41,543 nucleotides of DNA from Enterobacteriaceae bacterium (GCA_031261005.1 JAISKF010000005.1:1-41543), one strand, 5' to 3'. Positions 1-10,526 are shown, counted from the stretch's first letter. The notes: generated from the sequence alone by a model not told the origin. Program-made: numbers and translations.

Positions 1-40
1 CACGGGCTGCGTATACTACGCTTTCCCGTTTTAGAGTCAA
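1..40 (-). promoter_or_regulatory. rRNA operon promoter P2
   Basis: On the minus strand a -35 hexamer TTGACT (35-40) and a -10 hexamer TAGTAT (13-18) lie 16 bp apart, with a GC-rich stretch after the -10. The sequence closely resembles E. coli rrn P2 as I remember it. It reads off the left edge, so a 16S-23S-5S operon should begin just outside the window. E. coli yieP is also divergent from an rRNA operon, which supports the call. Confidence 0.85.
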
Positions 41-101
41 GTGTTAAATCGTGGATTTTTGCACTCAAAACATCAACCAACAACGGCTATCCCGTGTCAG
101 T

Positions 102-137
102 GGTGGCGCATTATAGGGACTCTGAGCTATCTGGCAA
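102..137 (-). promoter_or_regulatory. rRNA operon promoter P1 with GC discriminator
   Basis: On the minus strand: -35 TTGCCA (132-137), a 16-bp spacer, -10 TATAAT (110-115), then the discriminator GCGCCACC (102-109). This is the enterobacterial rrn P1 layout, in which the GC-rich discriminator confers growth-rate and ppGpp control. The very AT-rich stretch at about 160-220 lies upstream of the -35 and would be the UP element and Fis-binding region. No Fis sites were assigned. Confidence 0.88.
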
Positions 138-440
138 GCGCTAATTGCGAAAATTGACTTGAACGCTCTAATTTTCATCAAAATGATAAATTTTATACAA
201 AAAAAGCTATAATTAAGAGACACTATCATGATTGTTATCAATGAGATCCACGATGCAAAAATGAAGTTTCTCTATTTTTTTGTTAGAGGCGCTAACGATT
301 TTGTAGGATTTTCATACAAAAATAACATTATAATTTACCTGTTTTTATAGAATGAAATACACCTTAATTTAACTTATTCAGATAATTATACATATATCAA
401 CAAACACTTTAACCAACACTCCCTTTAAGGACAAGCAACC
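138..440. other. Divergent control region, rRNA operon / yieP
   Basis: AT-rich non-coding DNA between the leftward rRNA promoters and rightward yieP. It contains two inverted repeats: GTTAG/CTAAC (282-286 and 292-296) and TTTTGTA/TACAAAA (299-305 and 315-321). A TATAAT-like -10 for yieP lies at 329-334, without a convincing -35 hexamer. The second palindrome sits where the -35 should be and could be an operator for YieP or another regulator; that is inference. No RNA gene was recognised. Confidence 0.5.
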
Positions 441-1163
441 ATGCAATTTAATGCTCAACAGCAGGCAGCACATCGAAATCTATCTTATCTCGTCGCAGAA
501 AAGATAGCGCACCGCATTTTATCGGGTGAATTTGCTGCCGAGAGCATACTTCCCGGTGAAAATGATCTTTGCGAAATCTATAACGTCAGTCGAACTGCGA
601 TTCGGGAAGCAGTAAAAATGCTAACAGCAAAAGGTATGTTACTTGCCAGACCACGTATTGGTACGCGCGTCATGCCTACATCTTACTGGAACTTTCTTGA
701 TAAAGATCTGCTTTCATGGTGGATAACGCAAGACAACTTCTTTGAAGTTACTCAGCATTTTGTTGTACTGCGCCGGGCGCTGGAACCGCAAACTGCGGCA
801 TTAGCAGCGATAAATGCCAACAGTGATCAGCGCTATAAACTTTCTATTTTAATGGCAGAGATGCGCTCCCTGCATAAGAATTTTGATCCAGATAGATGGG
901 TGAACGTCGATTCTGAATTCCATAAACTTATCTATAATGCGAGTTGTAATCCTTTATTAACATCATTTGCTAACTTATTTAGTTCGGTTTATCAGACCTA
1001 TTTCCGATCAGTGACAAATAACGAAGCGATTTTGTTGGAACATCATCAGGCTATTGTTGATGCTATTTTGAAAAAAGACAGTGTTGAAGCACTGCGAGCA
1101 ACTCAAGAATTATTAGAAAAAGACTTAAAAATTTATAACGCACTACTACAGGACAATGAATGA
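441..1163 (+). CDS. yieP: GntR/FadR-family transcriptional regulator YieP
   Basis: A 240-residue regulator of the FadR (FCD) branch of the GntR family. Residues about 12-78 form the winged helix-turn-helix (the [15 protein letters not shown] segment includes the recognition helix). Residues about 95-225 are the all-helical FCD ligand domain, with candidate metal ligands D157, H161 and H202. The match to E. coli YieP runs end to end. The start is preceded by AAGGACA about 8 bp upstream. The last codons overlap the next gene by ATGA, so yieP and hsrA are translationally coupled, as in E. coli. The effector is unknown to me. Control of hsrA and autoregulation are likely from the gene arrangement but not shown by the sequence. 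Confidence 0.93.
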   Translation: MQFNAQQQAAHRNLSYLVAEKIAHRILSGEFAAESILPGENDLCEIYNVSRTAIREAVKMLTAKGMLLARPRIGTRVMPTSYWNFLDKDLLSWWITQDNFFEVTQHFVVLRRALEPQTAALAAINANSDQRYKLSILMAEMRSLHKNFDPDRWVNVDSEFHKLIYNASCNPLLTSFANLFSSVYQTYFRSVTNNEAILLEHHQAIVDAILKKDSVEALRATQELLEKDLKIYNALLQDNE

Positions 1164-2557
1164 CTCAATCGGCACGTAGCGTAGCGGGACTTCCCTGGAT
1201 TGCAGCCACTGCATTTTTTATGCAGGCATTGGACGCAACCATATTAAATACTGCGATTCCAGCTATTGCGAAGAGCCTTGATCACTCACCTTTAGCCATG
1301 CAGTCAGCGATTATCAGCTATACGCTGACTGTTGCAATGTTAATACCAATAAGCGGTTGGCTCGCTGACCGCTTTGGTACGCGCAAAGTTTTTATCACTT
1401 CAGTTTCTTTATTTGCTCTGGGATCGTTACTGTGTGCGTTATCCAACTCATTGATAATGCTGGTGAGTGCCAGAGTGATTCAAGGAGTTGGCGGCGCAAT
1501 GATGATGCCCGTCGCTCGTCTGGCATTATTGCGCGCTTATCCGCGCAGCGAACTACTTCCGGTACTGAATTTCGTCTCAATACCTGGCTTAGTGGGTCCG
1601 GTTGTCGGTCCATTACTTGGCGGCTGGCTTGTAACTTACGCCACCTGGCACTGGATTTTTCTGATTAATATTCCCATTGGCTTAATCGGAATTTTCTACG
1701 CTTACCATTACATGCCCAACTTTACCGCACCTATCCGTAAATTTGACATCATTGGATTTCTGCTCTTCGGGCTAAGTTTAGTGATGTTGTTAAGCGGACT
1801 TACGCTGTTTAGCGAGCACATTATTTCTACTGAATTTTCAATTTTGATCTTCATTGTCGGTATTGTCTTGATGCTGCTTTACGTCGGTCATGCACGTAAA
1901 TATGTTCACCCGCTATTTCATTTGTCGATATTCAAAATCCGCACTTTTTCAATCGGCATTTTAGGCAGTATTGTTTCCCGATTAGGAACGGGTTGTGTTC
2001 CTTTTCTGATGCCATTGATGTTGCAAGTTGGCTTTGGTTATTCTGCCCTGATTGCAGGCTGCATGATGGCACCAACAGCACTGGGTTCTCTGTTGGTTAA
2101 ATCCGTTGTGACACAAATACTCGGTAAACTTGGTTATCGGAAAACCTTAATCGGAGTAACAATATTGATCGGTATAATGATCGCTCAATTCTCATTACAG
2201 CAAGCCAATGAAGCCTTGTGGATATTACTTGTTCCGTTATTCCTGCTGGGAATGGTGATGTCTACCCAGTTCACGGCAATGAATACTATTACATTGGGCG
2301 ATTTAACTGATAAAACTGCAAGTTCCGGTAATAGCTTGATGGCGGTAACGCAGCAGCTTTCTATTAGCTTTGGCGTCGCAGTCAGTGCAACTGTGCTGCA
2401 TGCTTACGAAACGTTCTCATCAGGCGGCACAATGATTAACTCTTTCCATTATACATTCATTACAATGGGTATTATCACTCTGCTCTCTTCGCTGGTTTTT
2501 GTGATGTTAAAACCAGAGGACGGCGACAATCTTATTGCTAAAAAACACGCTAAGTAG
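1160..2557 (+). CDS. hsrA: MFS transporter HsrA, DHA2 (14-helix) family
   Basis: A 465-residue inner-membrane major facilitator protein of the drug:H+ antiporter DHA2 type, expected to have 14 transmembrane helices. Motif A is visible as [11 protein letters not shown] (about residues 61-71). Antiporter motif C is visible as [13 protein letters not shown] (about 143-155). E. coli HsrA (YieO, about 475 residues) aligns over the whole length, and the N-terminal [20 protein letters not shown] block is near identical. It overlaps yieP by 4 bp, so it is the target or partner of that regulator. The substrate is not established; the E. coli gene was named for an effect on homocysteine secretion. No convincing terminator was found in the 109 bp before glpX. 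Confidence 0.93.
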   Translation: MTQSARSVAGLPWIAATAFFMQALDATILNTAIPAIAKSLDHSPLAMQSAIISYTLTVAMLIPISGWLADRFGTRKVFITSVSLFALGSLLCALSNSLIMLVSARVIQGVGGAMMMPVARLALLRAYPRSELLPVLNFVSIPGLVGPVVGPLLGGWLVTYATWHWIFLINIPIGLIGIFYAYHYMPNFTAPIRKFDIIGFLLFGLSLVMLLSGLTLFSEHIISTEFSILIFIVGIVLMLLYVGHARKYVHPLFHLSIFKIRTFSIGILGSIVSRLGTGCVPFLMPLMLQVGFGYSALIAGCMMAPTALGSLLVKSVVTQILGKLGYRKTLIGVTILIGIMIAQFSLQQANEALWILLVPLFLLGMVMSTQFTAMNTITLGDLTDKTASSGNSLMAVTQQLSISFGVAVSATVLHAYETFSSGGTMINSFHYTFITMGIITLLSSLVFVMLKPEDGDNLIAKKHAK

Positions 2558-2666
2558 CGTAAAGACTTTCTTACCATTCACATTCACCCGGTGATTAACT
2601 GTGATAAAATCGCCGCGTTTTTCTTCCATTCTTTAAATCATTTCCAACACATTACGGACCCAATAA

Positions 2667-3677
2667 ATGAAACGTGAACTAGCGATTGAGTTTTCCCGCG
2701 TCACTGAAGCAGCCGCGCTGGCTGGTTATCGCTATTTAGGACGCGGCGATAAAAATAAAGCTGACGGTGCAGCAGTTGAAGCCATGCGTATCGTACTCAA
2801 TCAAGTGGATATTGACGGTGAAATCGTCATTGGTGAGGGCGAAATTGATGAAGCACCGATGCTCTACATTGGTGAAAAAGTCGGTACGGGTAACGGTGAT
2901 GCAGTTGATATTGCGGTCGATCCAATCGAAGGTACGCGCATGACCGCAATGGGGCAGTCAAATGCACTAGCAGTACTGGCTGTCGCTGAAAAAGGCGCTT
3001 TTTTACATGCGCCGGATATGTATATGGAAAAACTGGTTGTCGGTCCTGATGCCAAAAATACCATCGACTTGAATCTACCGCTCGCAGAAAACTTGATCCG
3101 CATCGCTGCCAAGCTCAACAAACCATTAGAAACGCTGACCGTGATTACATTATCCAAGCCACGTCACGACAAGATTATTGCTGAAATGCAGCAGCTAGGC
3201 GTAAAAGTTTTTGCTATTCCTGATGGTGATGTGGCTGCATCAATCCTTACCTGTATGCCGGACAGTGAAGTCGATGTGATGTATGACATCGGCGGTGCAC
3301 CAGAGGGCGTGATTTCAGCCGCCGTTATTCGTGCGTTAGATGGTGATATGCAAGCGCGCTTGCTGGCTCGTCATCAAGTAAAAGGTGATAGCGAAGAAAA
3401 CCGTCGTATCGGCGAACAAGAATTAGCGCGCTGCCGTCAAATGGGGATTGAAGCAGGAAAAGTGCTCAAACTCGATGAAATGGCGCGTAATGACAATATC
3501 ATCTTCTCCGCTACCGGTATCACCAAAGGGGATTTACTCAATGGTATCCAGCGCAAAGGCAATATGGCAACCACCGAAACGCTGATGATTCGCGGTAAAT
3601 CTCGCACAATCCGCCGTATTCAATCAACGCATTACCTTGACCGTAAAGATCCCGCGTTGTGTGATATTTTATTGTAA
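2667..3677 (+). CDS. glpX: Class II fructose-1,6-bisphosphatase GlpX
   Basis: A 336-residue cytosolic Mg/Mn-dependent phosphatase that converts fructose 1,6-bisphosphate to fructose 6-phosphate, needed when cells grow on glycerol. Metal-site residues D33, E57, D85 and E88 are present within GEGEIDEAP and DPIEGT, the lithium-sensitive phosphatase signature. Length and sequence match E. coli GlpX throughout. In E. coli glpX is the last gene of glpFKX. Here it is separated from glpFK by about 3.7 kb, lies on the other strand, and follows hsrA after 109 bp, so it must have its own promoter or be read from yieP-hsrA. The ribosome-binding site (ACGGAC) is weak. Confidence 0.97.
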   Translation: MKRELAIEFSRVTEAAALAGYRYLGRGDKNKADGAAVEAMRIVLNQVDIDGEIVIGEGEIDEAPMLYIGEKVGTGNGDAVDIAVDPIEGTRMTAMGQSNALAVLAVAEKGAFLHAPDMYMEKLVVGPDAKNTIDLNLPLAENLIRIAAKLNKPLETLTVITLSKPRHDKIIAEMQQLGVKVFAIPDGDVAASILTCMPDSEVDVMYDIGGAPEGVISAAVIRALDGDMQARLLARHQVKGDSEENRRIGEQELARCRQMGIEAGKVLKLDEMARNDNIIFSATGITKGDLLNGIQRKGNMATTETLMIRGKSRTIRRIQSTHYLDRKDPALCDILL

Positions 3678-3700
3678 CGGTGAGAATGCTCTTTTTGATA

Positions 3701-3736
3701 AAACCAGAGATATTCATTAATAAATATCTCTGGTTT
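3701..3736 (+). terminator. Hairpin after glpX
   Basis: A perfect 14-bp stem (3701-3714 with 3723-3736) and an 8-nt loop, 24 bp past the glpX stop. The stem sequence begins AAACCAGAG. There is no run of T directly after it, so it may act as an mRNA 3' stabiliser as much as an intrinsic terminator. Read on the minus strand it is followed by TTTTATC, so weak use by pyrE transcripts is also possible. Confidence 0.55.
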
Positions 3737-3762
3737 GAATAAGAAAATGGCAAAAAAAATAG

Positions 3763-3882
3763 ATTAATATATTGATAATAAATAAGAATTCGTAGGGGCG
3801 GCAACCTGCCGTCCGCATTAACAACGTAGTGAGTTCGCGGGCGACAGATTACTGCACAAACGAAAAAAATATCGTATTAAAT
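3763..3882. repeat. REP/MITE-like repeat, copy A
   Basis: Core at 3792-3862 begins GTAGGGGCGGCAACCTGCC and contains CGGGCGACAGATT near its right end. The left flank (3763-3790) is nearly identical to the left flank of copy C. The right AT-rich tail ends at the pyrE stop codon. Other copies are near 10.6, 14.7, 16.85, 32.5 and 37.9 kb. The right hairpin is degenerate in this copy. Confidence 0.75.
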
Positions 3883-4524
3883 TTATACACCAAACTCTTG
3901 CTGATAAGCTCTAATCGCCTGTAAATGCTCTGCCATTTCTGGTTTTTCTGTCAGATATTCCACTAAATCATCTAGCGTAATAATGGTGATCACTTCACAC
4001 TGATAATCGCGTTTTACTTCCTGAATTGCCGATAACTCACCGCGGCCGCGTTCCTGACGATCAAGAGAAATTAGTACACCGCTTAACGTTGCATCATACT
4101 GACGAATCACTTCCATCGATTCACGGATCGCTGTTCCGGCTGTAATCACATCGTCCACCAGCATAACTCGCCCCGTCAGTGGGCTACCGACTAAACTTCC
4201 GCCCTCACCGTGATCTTTCGCTTCTTTGCGATTAAAACAGTAAGGAATATCCATATTATGATGTTCAGATAGCGCAACCGCTGTTGTTGTCGCAATTGGA
4301 ATGCCTTTGTACGCCGGACCAAACAGCAAATCGAACTCAATGCCGGAATCCACTAGCGCCGCAGCATAAAAACGCCCCAACAAAGCCAGATCACGACCAG
4401 TATTAAAGAGACCCGCATTAAAAAAGTATGGGCTGATCCGACCTGATTTCAGGTGGAATTCACCAAACTTTAATACCTGTTTGTTAAGTGCAAACTCAAT
4501 AAACTGGCGCTGATAGGGTTTCAT
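3883..4524 (-). CDS. pyrE: Orotate phosphoribosyltransferase PyrE
   Basis: A 213-residue enzyme transferring phosphoribose from PRPP to orotate to give OMP, the fifth step of de novo pyrimidine synthesis. The PRPP motif [13 protein letters not shown] is at about 120-132. The flexible catalytic loop, with [11 protein letters not shown], is at about 99-109. I start at the ATG reading MKPYQRQ: it lies 8 bp after AAGGAG and gives exactly the E. coli length. An in-frame ATG three codons earlier overlaps that ribosome-binding site and is unlikely to be used. It is the distal gene of rph-pyrE and sits behind an attenuator. Confidence 0.97.
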   Translation of the reverse strand: MKPYQRQFIEFALNKQVLKFGEFHLKSGRISPYFFNAGLFNTGRDLALLGRFYAAALVDSGIEFDLLFGPAYKGIPIATTTAVALSEHHNMDIPYCFNRKEAKDHGEGGSLVGSPLTGRVMLVDDVITAGTAIRESMEVIRQYDATLSGVLISLDRQERGRGELSAIQEVKRDYQCEVITIITLDDLVEYLTEKPEMAEHLQAIRAYQQEFGV

Positions 4525-4559
4525 AAACGGCATCTCCTTAACTAATAAATAAAAATCGT

Positions 4560-4582
4560 AAAAAAAGCGACGTTTCCGTCGC
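4560..4582 (-). terminator. rph-pyrE attenuator
   Basis: On the minus strand, between the rph stop and pyrE, GCGACG and CGTCGC (4577-4582 and 4567-4572) close a 4-base loop and are followed by seven T (4566-4560). The same element in E. coli couples pyrE expression to UTP level through translation of rph to near the terminator. The rph stop codon lies only about 8 bp before the hairpin, so the geometry for that mechanism is kept. Confidence 0.85.
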
Positions 4583-4590
4583 CTTAATCA

Positions 4591-5307
4591 TTACTGTTCT
4601 AATACACTTTTTTGCGCTTGAATAATGACATCAATCCCTTGACGCGCCAGCGCCAGCAATGCCAGCAACTCTTCATGAGTAAACGGCTCGCCCTCTGCGG
4701 TGCCTTGTACTTCAATCATACGGCCATCATCAGTCATCACCACATTCATATCAGTTTCAGCAGCGGAATCTTCTACATATTCCAGATCGCAAACTGCTTC
4801 ACCATTAACAATACCGACCGAAACCGCAGCAACCATACATTTCATCGGATTCTTTTTCAGCTTACCGCTCGCCACCAGTGCATTCAGCGCATCAGCCAGA
4901 GCCACACAAGCACCGGTAATTGATGCAGTACGCGTACCGCCATCAGCTTGCAGCACATCACAATCCAGCGTGATAGTGAACTCACCCAGTTGGGTTAAAT
5001 CAACCGCCGCGCGTAAAGAGCGCGCAATCAAGCGCTGTATTTCTAAAGTACGCCCGCCTTGTTTACCTTTTGAGGCTTCGCGTGGGTTACGGGTATGTGT
5101 AGAACGCGGCAACATGCCATATTCGGCAGTGATCCAGCCTTGTCCCTGACCTTTCAGAAAACGCGGTACACCTTCTTCAATCGTAGCAGTACACAGTACT
5201 TTTGTTTCACCAAACTCAACTAAAACAGAGCCTTCCGCGTGTTTAGTATAATGACGAGTAAGCGTAATTGGGCGTACTTGTTGGGCATTTCGACCTTCCG
5301 GGCGCAT
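4591..5307 (-). CDS. rph: Ribonuclease PH, intact
   Basis: A 238-residue phosphorolytic 3'-5' exoribonuclease that trims tRNA 3' ends. Family signatures include RPEGR at the N-terminus, [16 protein letters not shown] (about 88-103, phosphate-binding arginine) and [18 protein letters not shown] (about 116-133). The frame is open to the normal C-terminus, unlike the frameshifted rph of E. coli K-12. Start ATGCGCCCGG is preceded by GGAG 5 bp upstream. It is the first gene of the operon, and its translation to near the end is the control step of the pyrE attenuator. Confidence 0.96.
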   Translation of the reverse strand: MRPEGRNAQQVRPITLTRHYTKHAEGSVLVEFGETKVLCTATIEEGVPRFLKGQGQGWITAEYGMLPRSTHTRNPREASKGKQGGRTLEIQRLIARSLRAAVDLTQLGEFTITLDCDVLQADGGTRTASITGACVALADALNALVASGKLKKNPMKCMVAAVSVGIVNGEAVCDLEYVEDSAAETDMNVVMTDDGRMIEVQGTAEGEPFTHEELLALLALARQGIDVIIQAQKSVLEQ

Positions 5308-5702
5308 ATAATCTCCGCAGATATTGTTTCTATGAATGGCTCAGAAAACGTTCCGCAATATACCCTTAATTATTTAACCAGCATTGCGGCAATCGTAACC
5401 ATCAAAATACCAATTAAAATATGATGGGTATAATATCGGTTATAATATTGAGGAACACTCCCTGCTTTCTGTGTCGCGCATTATACTGACTTAGCCGCGC
5501 GATGCCTATCATGTCATGGGCTGATGCTCAACGCATCATCATTAGCTCAAAATATCATCATTACACTTATTCTAATGCACAGATTAATAACTACTTTCTG
5601 ATATTACCCTTTAAAATTATGTGGTTTTATTGTTATTTAATTTTCATTTAAATGTTTTTATTTAGTTAAAATATAGCTAATTTGGTTATTTTTAACTACA
5701 AT
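5308..5702. other. Divergent non-coding region, rph / glpD
   Basis: Strongly AT-rich DNA between two divergent genes. It holds a short direct repeat, GGTATAATATCG and GGTTATAATATTG (about 5427-5450). No convincing sigma-70 hexamer pair was found for either gene, and no CRP site above noise. E. coli has yicC next to rph; no trace of yicC is present here. Confidence 0.4.
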
Positions 5703-5722
5703 AATGCTCGTTATCGAACATT
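5703..5722 (+). promoter_or_regulatory. GlpR operator of glpD
   Basis: A nearly perfect palindrome with halves AATGCTCG and CGAACATT around TTAT. It fits the glycerol-3-phosphate repressor (GlpR) consensus half ATGTTCG. It lies 34 bp before the glpD start, at or just after the expected promoter. This implies repression without glycerol 3-phosphate and induction with it. GlpR itself is not encoded in the window. Confidence 0.82.
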
Positions 5723-5756
5723 ATTAAATTAATTCGCTCATACAGGAGTAGATAAA

Positions 5757-7262
5757 ATGGAAACTAAAGACCTGATAGTCATCGGTGGTGGAATTAATGG
5801 TGCAGGTATTGCAGCAGATGCTGCCGGACGCGGGCTTTCCGTTTTATTACTGGAAGCGAAAGACTTAGCGTGCGCGACATCTTCTGCCAGCTCTAAACTG
5901 ATCCACGGCGGATTGCGTTATCTGGAACATTATGAATTTCGTTTAGTCAGCGAAGCACTGGCAGAGCGTGAAGTTCTCCTGCGTTTAGCGCCGCAAATTG
6001 CCTTTCCGCTGCGTTTCCGTTTACCCCATCAACCTCACTTACGCCCTGCCTGGATGATTCGCGCAGGCTTATTCCTTTACGATCATCTGGGTAAACGCAC
6101 CAGTTTACCCGCGAGCCGCAGCCTGAAGTTTGGTGTCGATTCTGTATTAAAACCCGAACTGACGCGCGGCTTTGAATACTCTGATTGCTGGGTAGATGAT
6201 GCGCGTTTAGTGGTACTTAACGCGCAAGAAGTCGTCAAACGCGGCGGTGAAGTGCGAACCCGAACCAAAGTCACGCGCGCATGGCGTGAAAATGGCATCT
6301 GGGTCGTTGAGGCAAAAGATGAAATCAGCGGAGAAGTATTAATCTGGCGCAGTAAAGGCTTGGTTAACGCAACAGGTCCGTGGGTGAAGCAGTTCTATGA
6401 TGACAGCTTGCATCTGAAATCACCGCGCGGTATCCGCTTGATTAAAGGCAGCCATATTGTTGTGCCGCAAGTACACAATCAACCGCAAGCCTATATTCTA
6501 CAAAACGAAGATCACCGTATTGTTTTTGTCATTCCCTGGCTGAATGAGTTCTCTATTATCGGCACAACCGATGTTGAATATCATGGCGATCCGCGTGATG
6601 TGCAAATTGATGACAACGAAGTGAATTATCTGCTGAATGTGTATAACAGCCACTTCAAAAAACAGCTCAGTCAAGATGATATAGTCTGGCGCTATTCCGG
6701 TGTGCGTCCGCTGTGTGATGATGAATCTGATTCACCGCAAGCCGTAACACGCGACTATACACTGGAAGTAGCTGATGATGCCGGTAAAACGCCGCTGCTG
6801 TCCGTGTTTGGCGGCAAGTTAACCACCTATCGCAAACTTGCTGAACACGCGATGGAAAAATTAGCTCATTACTATCCTAATATAGGTTCAGCCTGGACTA
6901 AAAACGGTGTACTGCCGGGCGGCGATATGGGAACGGATCGCAATAGCTACGCAGAACAATTACGCCGTAAACATAACTGGCTGCCTGATGATCTGGCGAT
7001 CCGTTATGCACATACTTATGGCTCTCGTACCGAAATGTTGCTGGAAAACAAACACAGTTTAGCCGATCTGGGTGAACACTTTGGTCACGGCTTATATGAA
7101 GCAGAACTGGAATATCTGGTAGCAAAAGAGTGGGCGCTGGAGCTTGATGATGTTATCTGGCGTCGTACAAAATTAGGTATGTGGCTAAATGAAACACAAA
7201 AACAGCGCGTGGCTGCATGGTTAAAAGATGTTGCTGGTAGAAAACAACTAGTTGCTGAGTAA
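5757..7262 (+). CDS. glpD: Aerobic glycerol-3-phosphate dehydrogenase GlpD
   Basis: A 501-residue FAD-linked membrane-peripheral enzyme that oxidises glycerol 3-phosphate to dihydroxyacetone phosphate and passes electrons to ubiquinone. The FAD Rossmann motif GGGINGAGIAADAAGRG is at about 10-26. Typical segments follow: SSASSKLIHGGLRYLEHYEF, GTTDVEY and FGGKLTTYRKLAEHA. Length equals E. coli GlpD. AGGAG lies 8 bp before the ATG and the GlpR operator is directly upstream. It converges with glpK across a shared terminator, so the glycerol kinase and the dehydrogenase that uses its product are neighbours here, unlike in E. coli. Confidence 0.98.
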   Translation: METKDLIVIGGGINGAGIAADAAGRGLSVLLLEAKDLACATSSASSKLIHGGLRYLEHYEFRLVSEALAEREVLLRLAPQIAFPLRFRLPHQPHLRPAWMIRAGLFLYDHLGKRTSLPASRSLKFGVDSVLKPELTRGFEYSDCWVDDARLVVLNAQEVVKRGGEVRTRTKVTRAWRENGIWVVEAKDEISGEVLIWRSKGLVNATGPWVKQFYDDSLHLKSPRGIRLIKGSHIVVPQVHNQPQAYILQNEDHRIVFVIPWLNEFSIIGTTDVEYHGDPRDVQIDDNEVNYLLNVYNSHFKKQLSQDDIVWRYSGVRPLCDDESDSPQAVTRDYTLEVADDAGKTPLLSVFGGKLTTYRKLAEHAMEKLAHYYPNIGSAWTKNGVLPGGDMGTDRNSYAEQLRRKHNWLPDDLAIRYAHTYGSRTEMLLENKHSLADLGEHFGHGLYEAELEYLVAKEWALELDDVIWRRTKLGMWLNETQKQRVAAWLKDVAGRKQLVAE

Positions 7263-7284
7263 CCTCAGATTTGGATAAAAAAAT

Positions 7285-7322
7285 AGGTTCATGGTTATTG
7301 ATAAACACCATGAACCTTTTTT
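7285..7322. terminator. Bidirectional terminator glpD / glpK
   Basis: An 11-bp stem (7285-7295 with 7307-7317) and an 11-nt loop between converging genes. It is followed by six T on the plus strand and preceded by a run of seven A (TTTTTTT on the minus strand), so it should work in both directions. Confidence 0.88.
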
Positions 7323-7353
7323 ATACCATCTGACTTAAAAATGATGGACGAAA

Positions 7354-8913
<1,560 letters not shown>

Positions 8914-8921
8914 TTATTTAT

Positions 8922-9740
8922 CTATTCTTCATCGTCGATAACGCAGACGTCACAAGGCAAATTACGACCGATAAAGGTACGGTAGCCCCAAGCTCCCAGA
9001 CAGCCTCCGATAATTGGTCCAAGAATAGGTATAATAAAGTAAGGAATATCTCTGCCGCCGGTCATAGCAATGTTGCCCCAACCAGCAAAGTAAGCAAATA
9101 GTTTTGGTCCGAAGTCACGCGCCGGATTCATCGCAAACCCTGTCAAAGGTCCCATAGAAGCACCAATAACAGCAACCAGAACACCAATCAGTAATGGTGC
9201 CAGAGGACCTTTCGGCACACCGTTACCATCATCAGTCAACGCCTGAATTAAGCACAATAAAATTGCCGTGATCACCACTTCCACACAAAATGCCTGAAAG
9301 ACATTAATTGCAGGATTTGGATAAGTGGAGAAAATACCCGCCTGTGACAGGCTCTCAGCACTACCTCTGATTATATTTTGCGTCGTTTCCACTTCCTGAA
9401 ACAAACTGAAATAGAGCGCGTACACCAGAGCAGCACCGCAAAAAGCACCGGCAACCTGAGAGATAATAAAAGGAATGACTTTTTTACGGTCAAAACACGC
9501 AAACAACCATAACGCGATAGTAACGGCGGGGCTAAGATGTGCGCCAGAGACACCAGCGGTTAAATAAACCCCCAGCGCAACAGCAAGACCCCAAATAAAA
9601 CTGATTTCCCATTGCCCGAAACTGGCACCAGCCACTTTCTGTGCAGCAACACAACCAATACCAAAAAAGAGAAACAAAGCAGTGCCAAGAAATTCAGCAA
9701 TACATTGTCCTTTCAGAGTTGGGCTTTCGATTTGGCTCAT
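8922..9740 (-). CDS. glpF: Glycerol facilitator GlpF with altered first NPA motif
   Basis: A 272-residue inner-membrane channel of the aquaporin/MIP family that lets glycerol cross by diffusion. Six membrane helices and two half-helices are expected. The second NPA motif is intact (GFAMNPARDFGP, N205) and the selectivity-filter residues W50, F202 and R208 align with E. coli W48, F200 and R206. The first motif, however, reads HLSPAV: the codon is AGC, so residue 70 is serine where asparagine is almost invariant. The rest is very close to E. coli GlpF, though its C-terminal tail is shorter. It is first in glpF-glpK and divergent from zapB, as in E. coli. Confidence 0.96.
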   Translation of the reverse strand: MSQIESPTLKGQCIAEFLGTALFLFFGIGCVAAQKVAGASFGQWEISFIWGLAVALGVYLTAGVSGAHLSPAVTIALWLFACFDRKKVIPFIISQVAGAFCGAALVYALYFSLFQEVETTQNIIRGSAESLSQAGIFSTYPNPAINVFQAFCVEVVITAILLCLIQALTDDGNGVPKGPLAPLLIGVLVAVIGASMGPLTGFAMNPARDFGPKLFAYFAGWGNIAMTGGRDIPYFIIPILGPIIGGCLGAWGYRTFIGRNLPCDVCVIDDEE

Positions 9741-10115
9741 AAAGATGATCCTGAGGTAAGTAAAAAGTAGGGTGGTAAGAAGAATGACTCCGTTACCTGT
9801 TGTTTTATCGCTTCTATCTCTGTAAGAGTCGGTAAGAAATAATAATATTGGTAGAAGCTGTTCTGAATCTTATCGCTATCGCGCTATATCGAAAAATAAC
9901 GAAGATTTAATATGTGTTATCGGTCAAATAATTACGGCTCTGTATGCTAAAAATGATATGTAGCTCAGATTTTTATTAATTTATGTTGAGCGAATAACTC
10001 CGTAATTTTGTTACGGATATAATTTGATATTGATACTAATCAGATGATAACTAGATAGTCGCTTTTGGCTAAATTAGTTAAATGCAAGTCTAGCGCTGGA
10101 CAGTACTGGATCTGA
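9741..10115. promoter_or_regulatory. glpFK control region
   Basis: Non-coding DNA upstream of glpF. A CRP-like site TGTGTTATCGGTCAAA (9913-9928) has the TGTG and TCA cores with two mismatches to the symmetrical consensus. A good GlpR half-site, TAACGAAGATT, lies at about 9897-9907, but its other half is poor. In E. coli glpFK has several weak GlpR operators plus CRP, so this fits. Individual operators remain uncertain. No gene was seen. Confidence 0.45.
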
Positions 10116-10166
10116 TTAATACAATTATCTAGTTAATACAATCATCTGGTTAACACAATCAATAGG
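10116..10166. repeat. 17-bp tandem repeat, three units, arm of a long hairpin
   Basis: Three adjoining 17-bp units: TTAATACAATTATCTAG, TTAATACAATCATCTGG and TTAACACAATCAATAGG. Parts of the first two units (10126-10134 and 10141-10151) can pair with 10038-10057, where AATCAGATGAT and AACTAGATA occur in the right order. The result is a stem of about 20 bp with a 6-nt bulge and a roughly 70-nt loop. The repeat ends about 105 bp before zapB. Function unknown. Confidence 0.75.
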
Positions 10167-10272
10167 TTGATTTTGGCGATCCACAAATGAGATAAGCAGT
10201 ACATCTTGCTGCCATCGGCTGTGATAATTTTTATTTACCGCTTTGCGGTTATGTCTATATGAGGACAACATA

Positions 10273-10515
10273 ATGTCATTTGAAGTGTTTGAAAAACTGG
10301 AAGCTAAGGTACAACAAGCCATTGATACCATTACATTATTACAAATGGAAATTGAAGAGCTGAAAGATAAAAATAATGCTTTGGTTCGTGATCTTGAAAG
10401 CGCAGCCAACGGACGTGAATCATTAGTAAACGAAAATGCTCAACTAAAACAAGAACAACAAGTCTGGCAGGAGCGTTTACGTCTTTTGCTGGGTAAGATG
10501 GACGATGTTAATTAA
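10273..10515 (+). CDS. zapB: Cell division protein ZapB
   Basis: An 80-residue, almost entirely coiled-coil cytoplasmic protein that joins the Z-ring through ZapA and links it to MatP and the chromosome terminus. The N-terminal segment [28 protein letters not shown] is practically identical to E. coli ZapB (79-81 residues). The middle has diverged but keeps heptad spacing and the C-terminal [12 protein letters not shown]. The start is the ATG of MSFEVF, placed 8 bp after GAGGA. A longer in-frame opening at 10243 has no counterpart in the family. It faces rraA across a shared terminator, as in E. coli. Confidence 0.95.
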   Translation: MSFEVFEKLEAKVQQAIDTITLLQMEIEELKDKNNALVRDLESAANGRESLVNENAQLKQEQQVWQERLRLLLGKMDDVN

Positions 10516-10526
10516 TCTACCGTCAG

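Noticed and set aside
3538..3804. Minus-strand opening of about 88 codons over the glpX end and repeat A
   Set aside because: It is built from the antisense of glpX plus the repeat element, has no family resemblance and has no plausible start.
4612..5149. Overlapping plus-strand openings inside rph
   Set aside because: They are antisense frames of a strongly conserved gene, with Ser/Thr-rich low-complexity translations and no ribosome-binding site.
5239..5424. Small plus-strand gene of 61 codons between rph and glpD
   Set aside because: It begins antisense to rph, lacks a ribosome-binding site and has no recognisable sequence. Also considered as a yicC remnant and rejected.
10116..10166. 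CRISPR array
   Set aside because: Three adjoining 17-bp units with no unique spacers between them, and no cas genes in the window. It is a simple tandem repeat.
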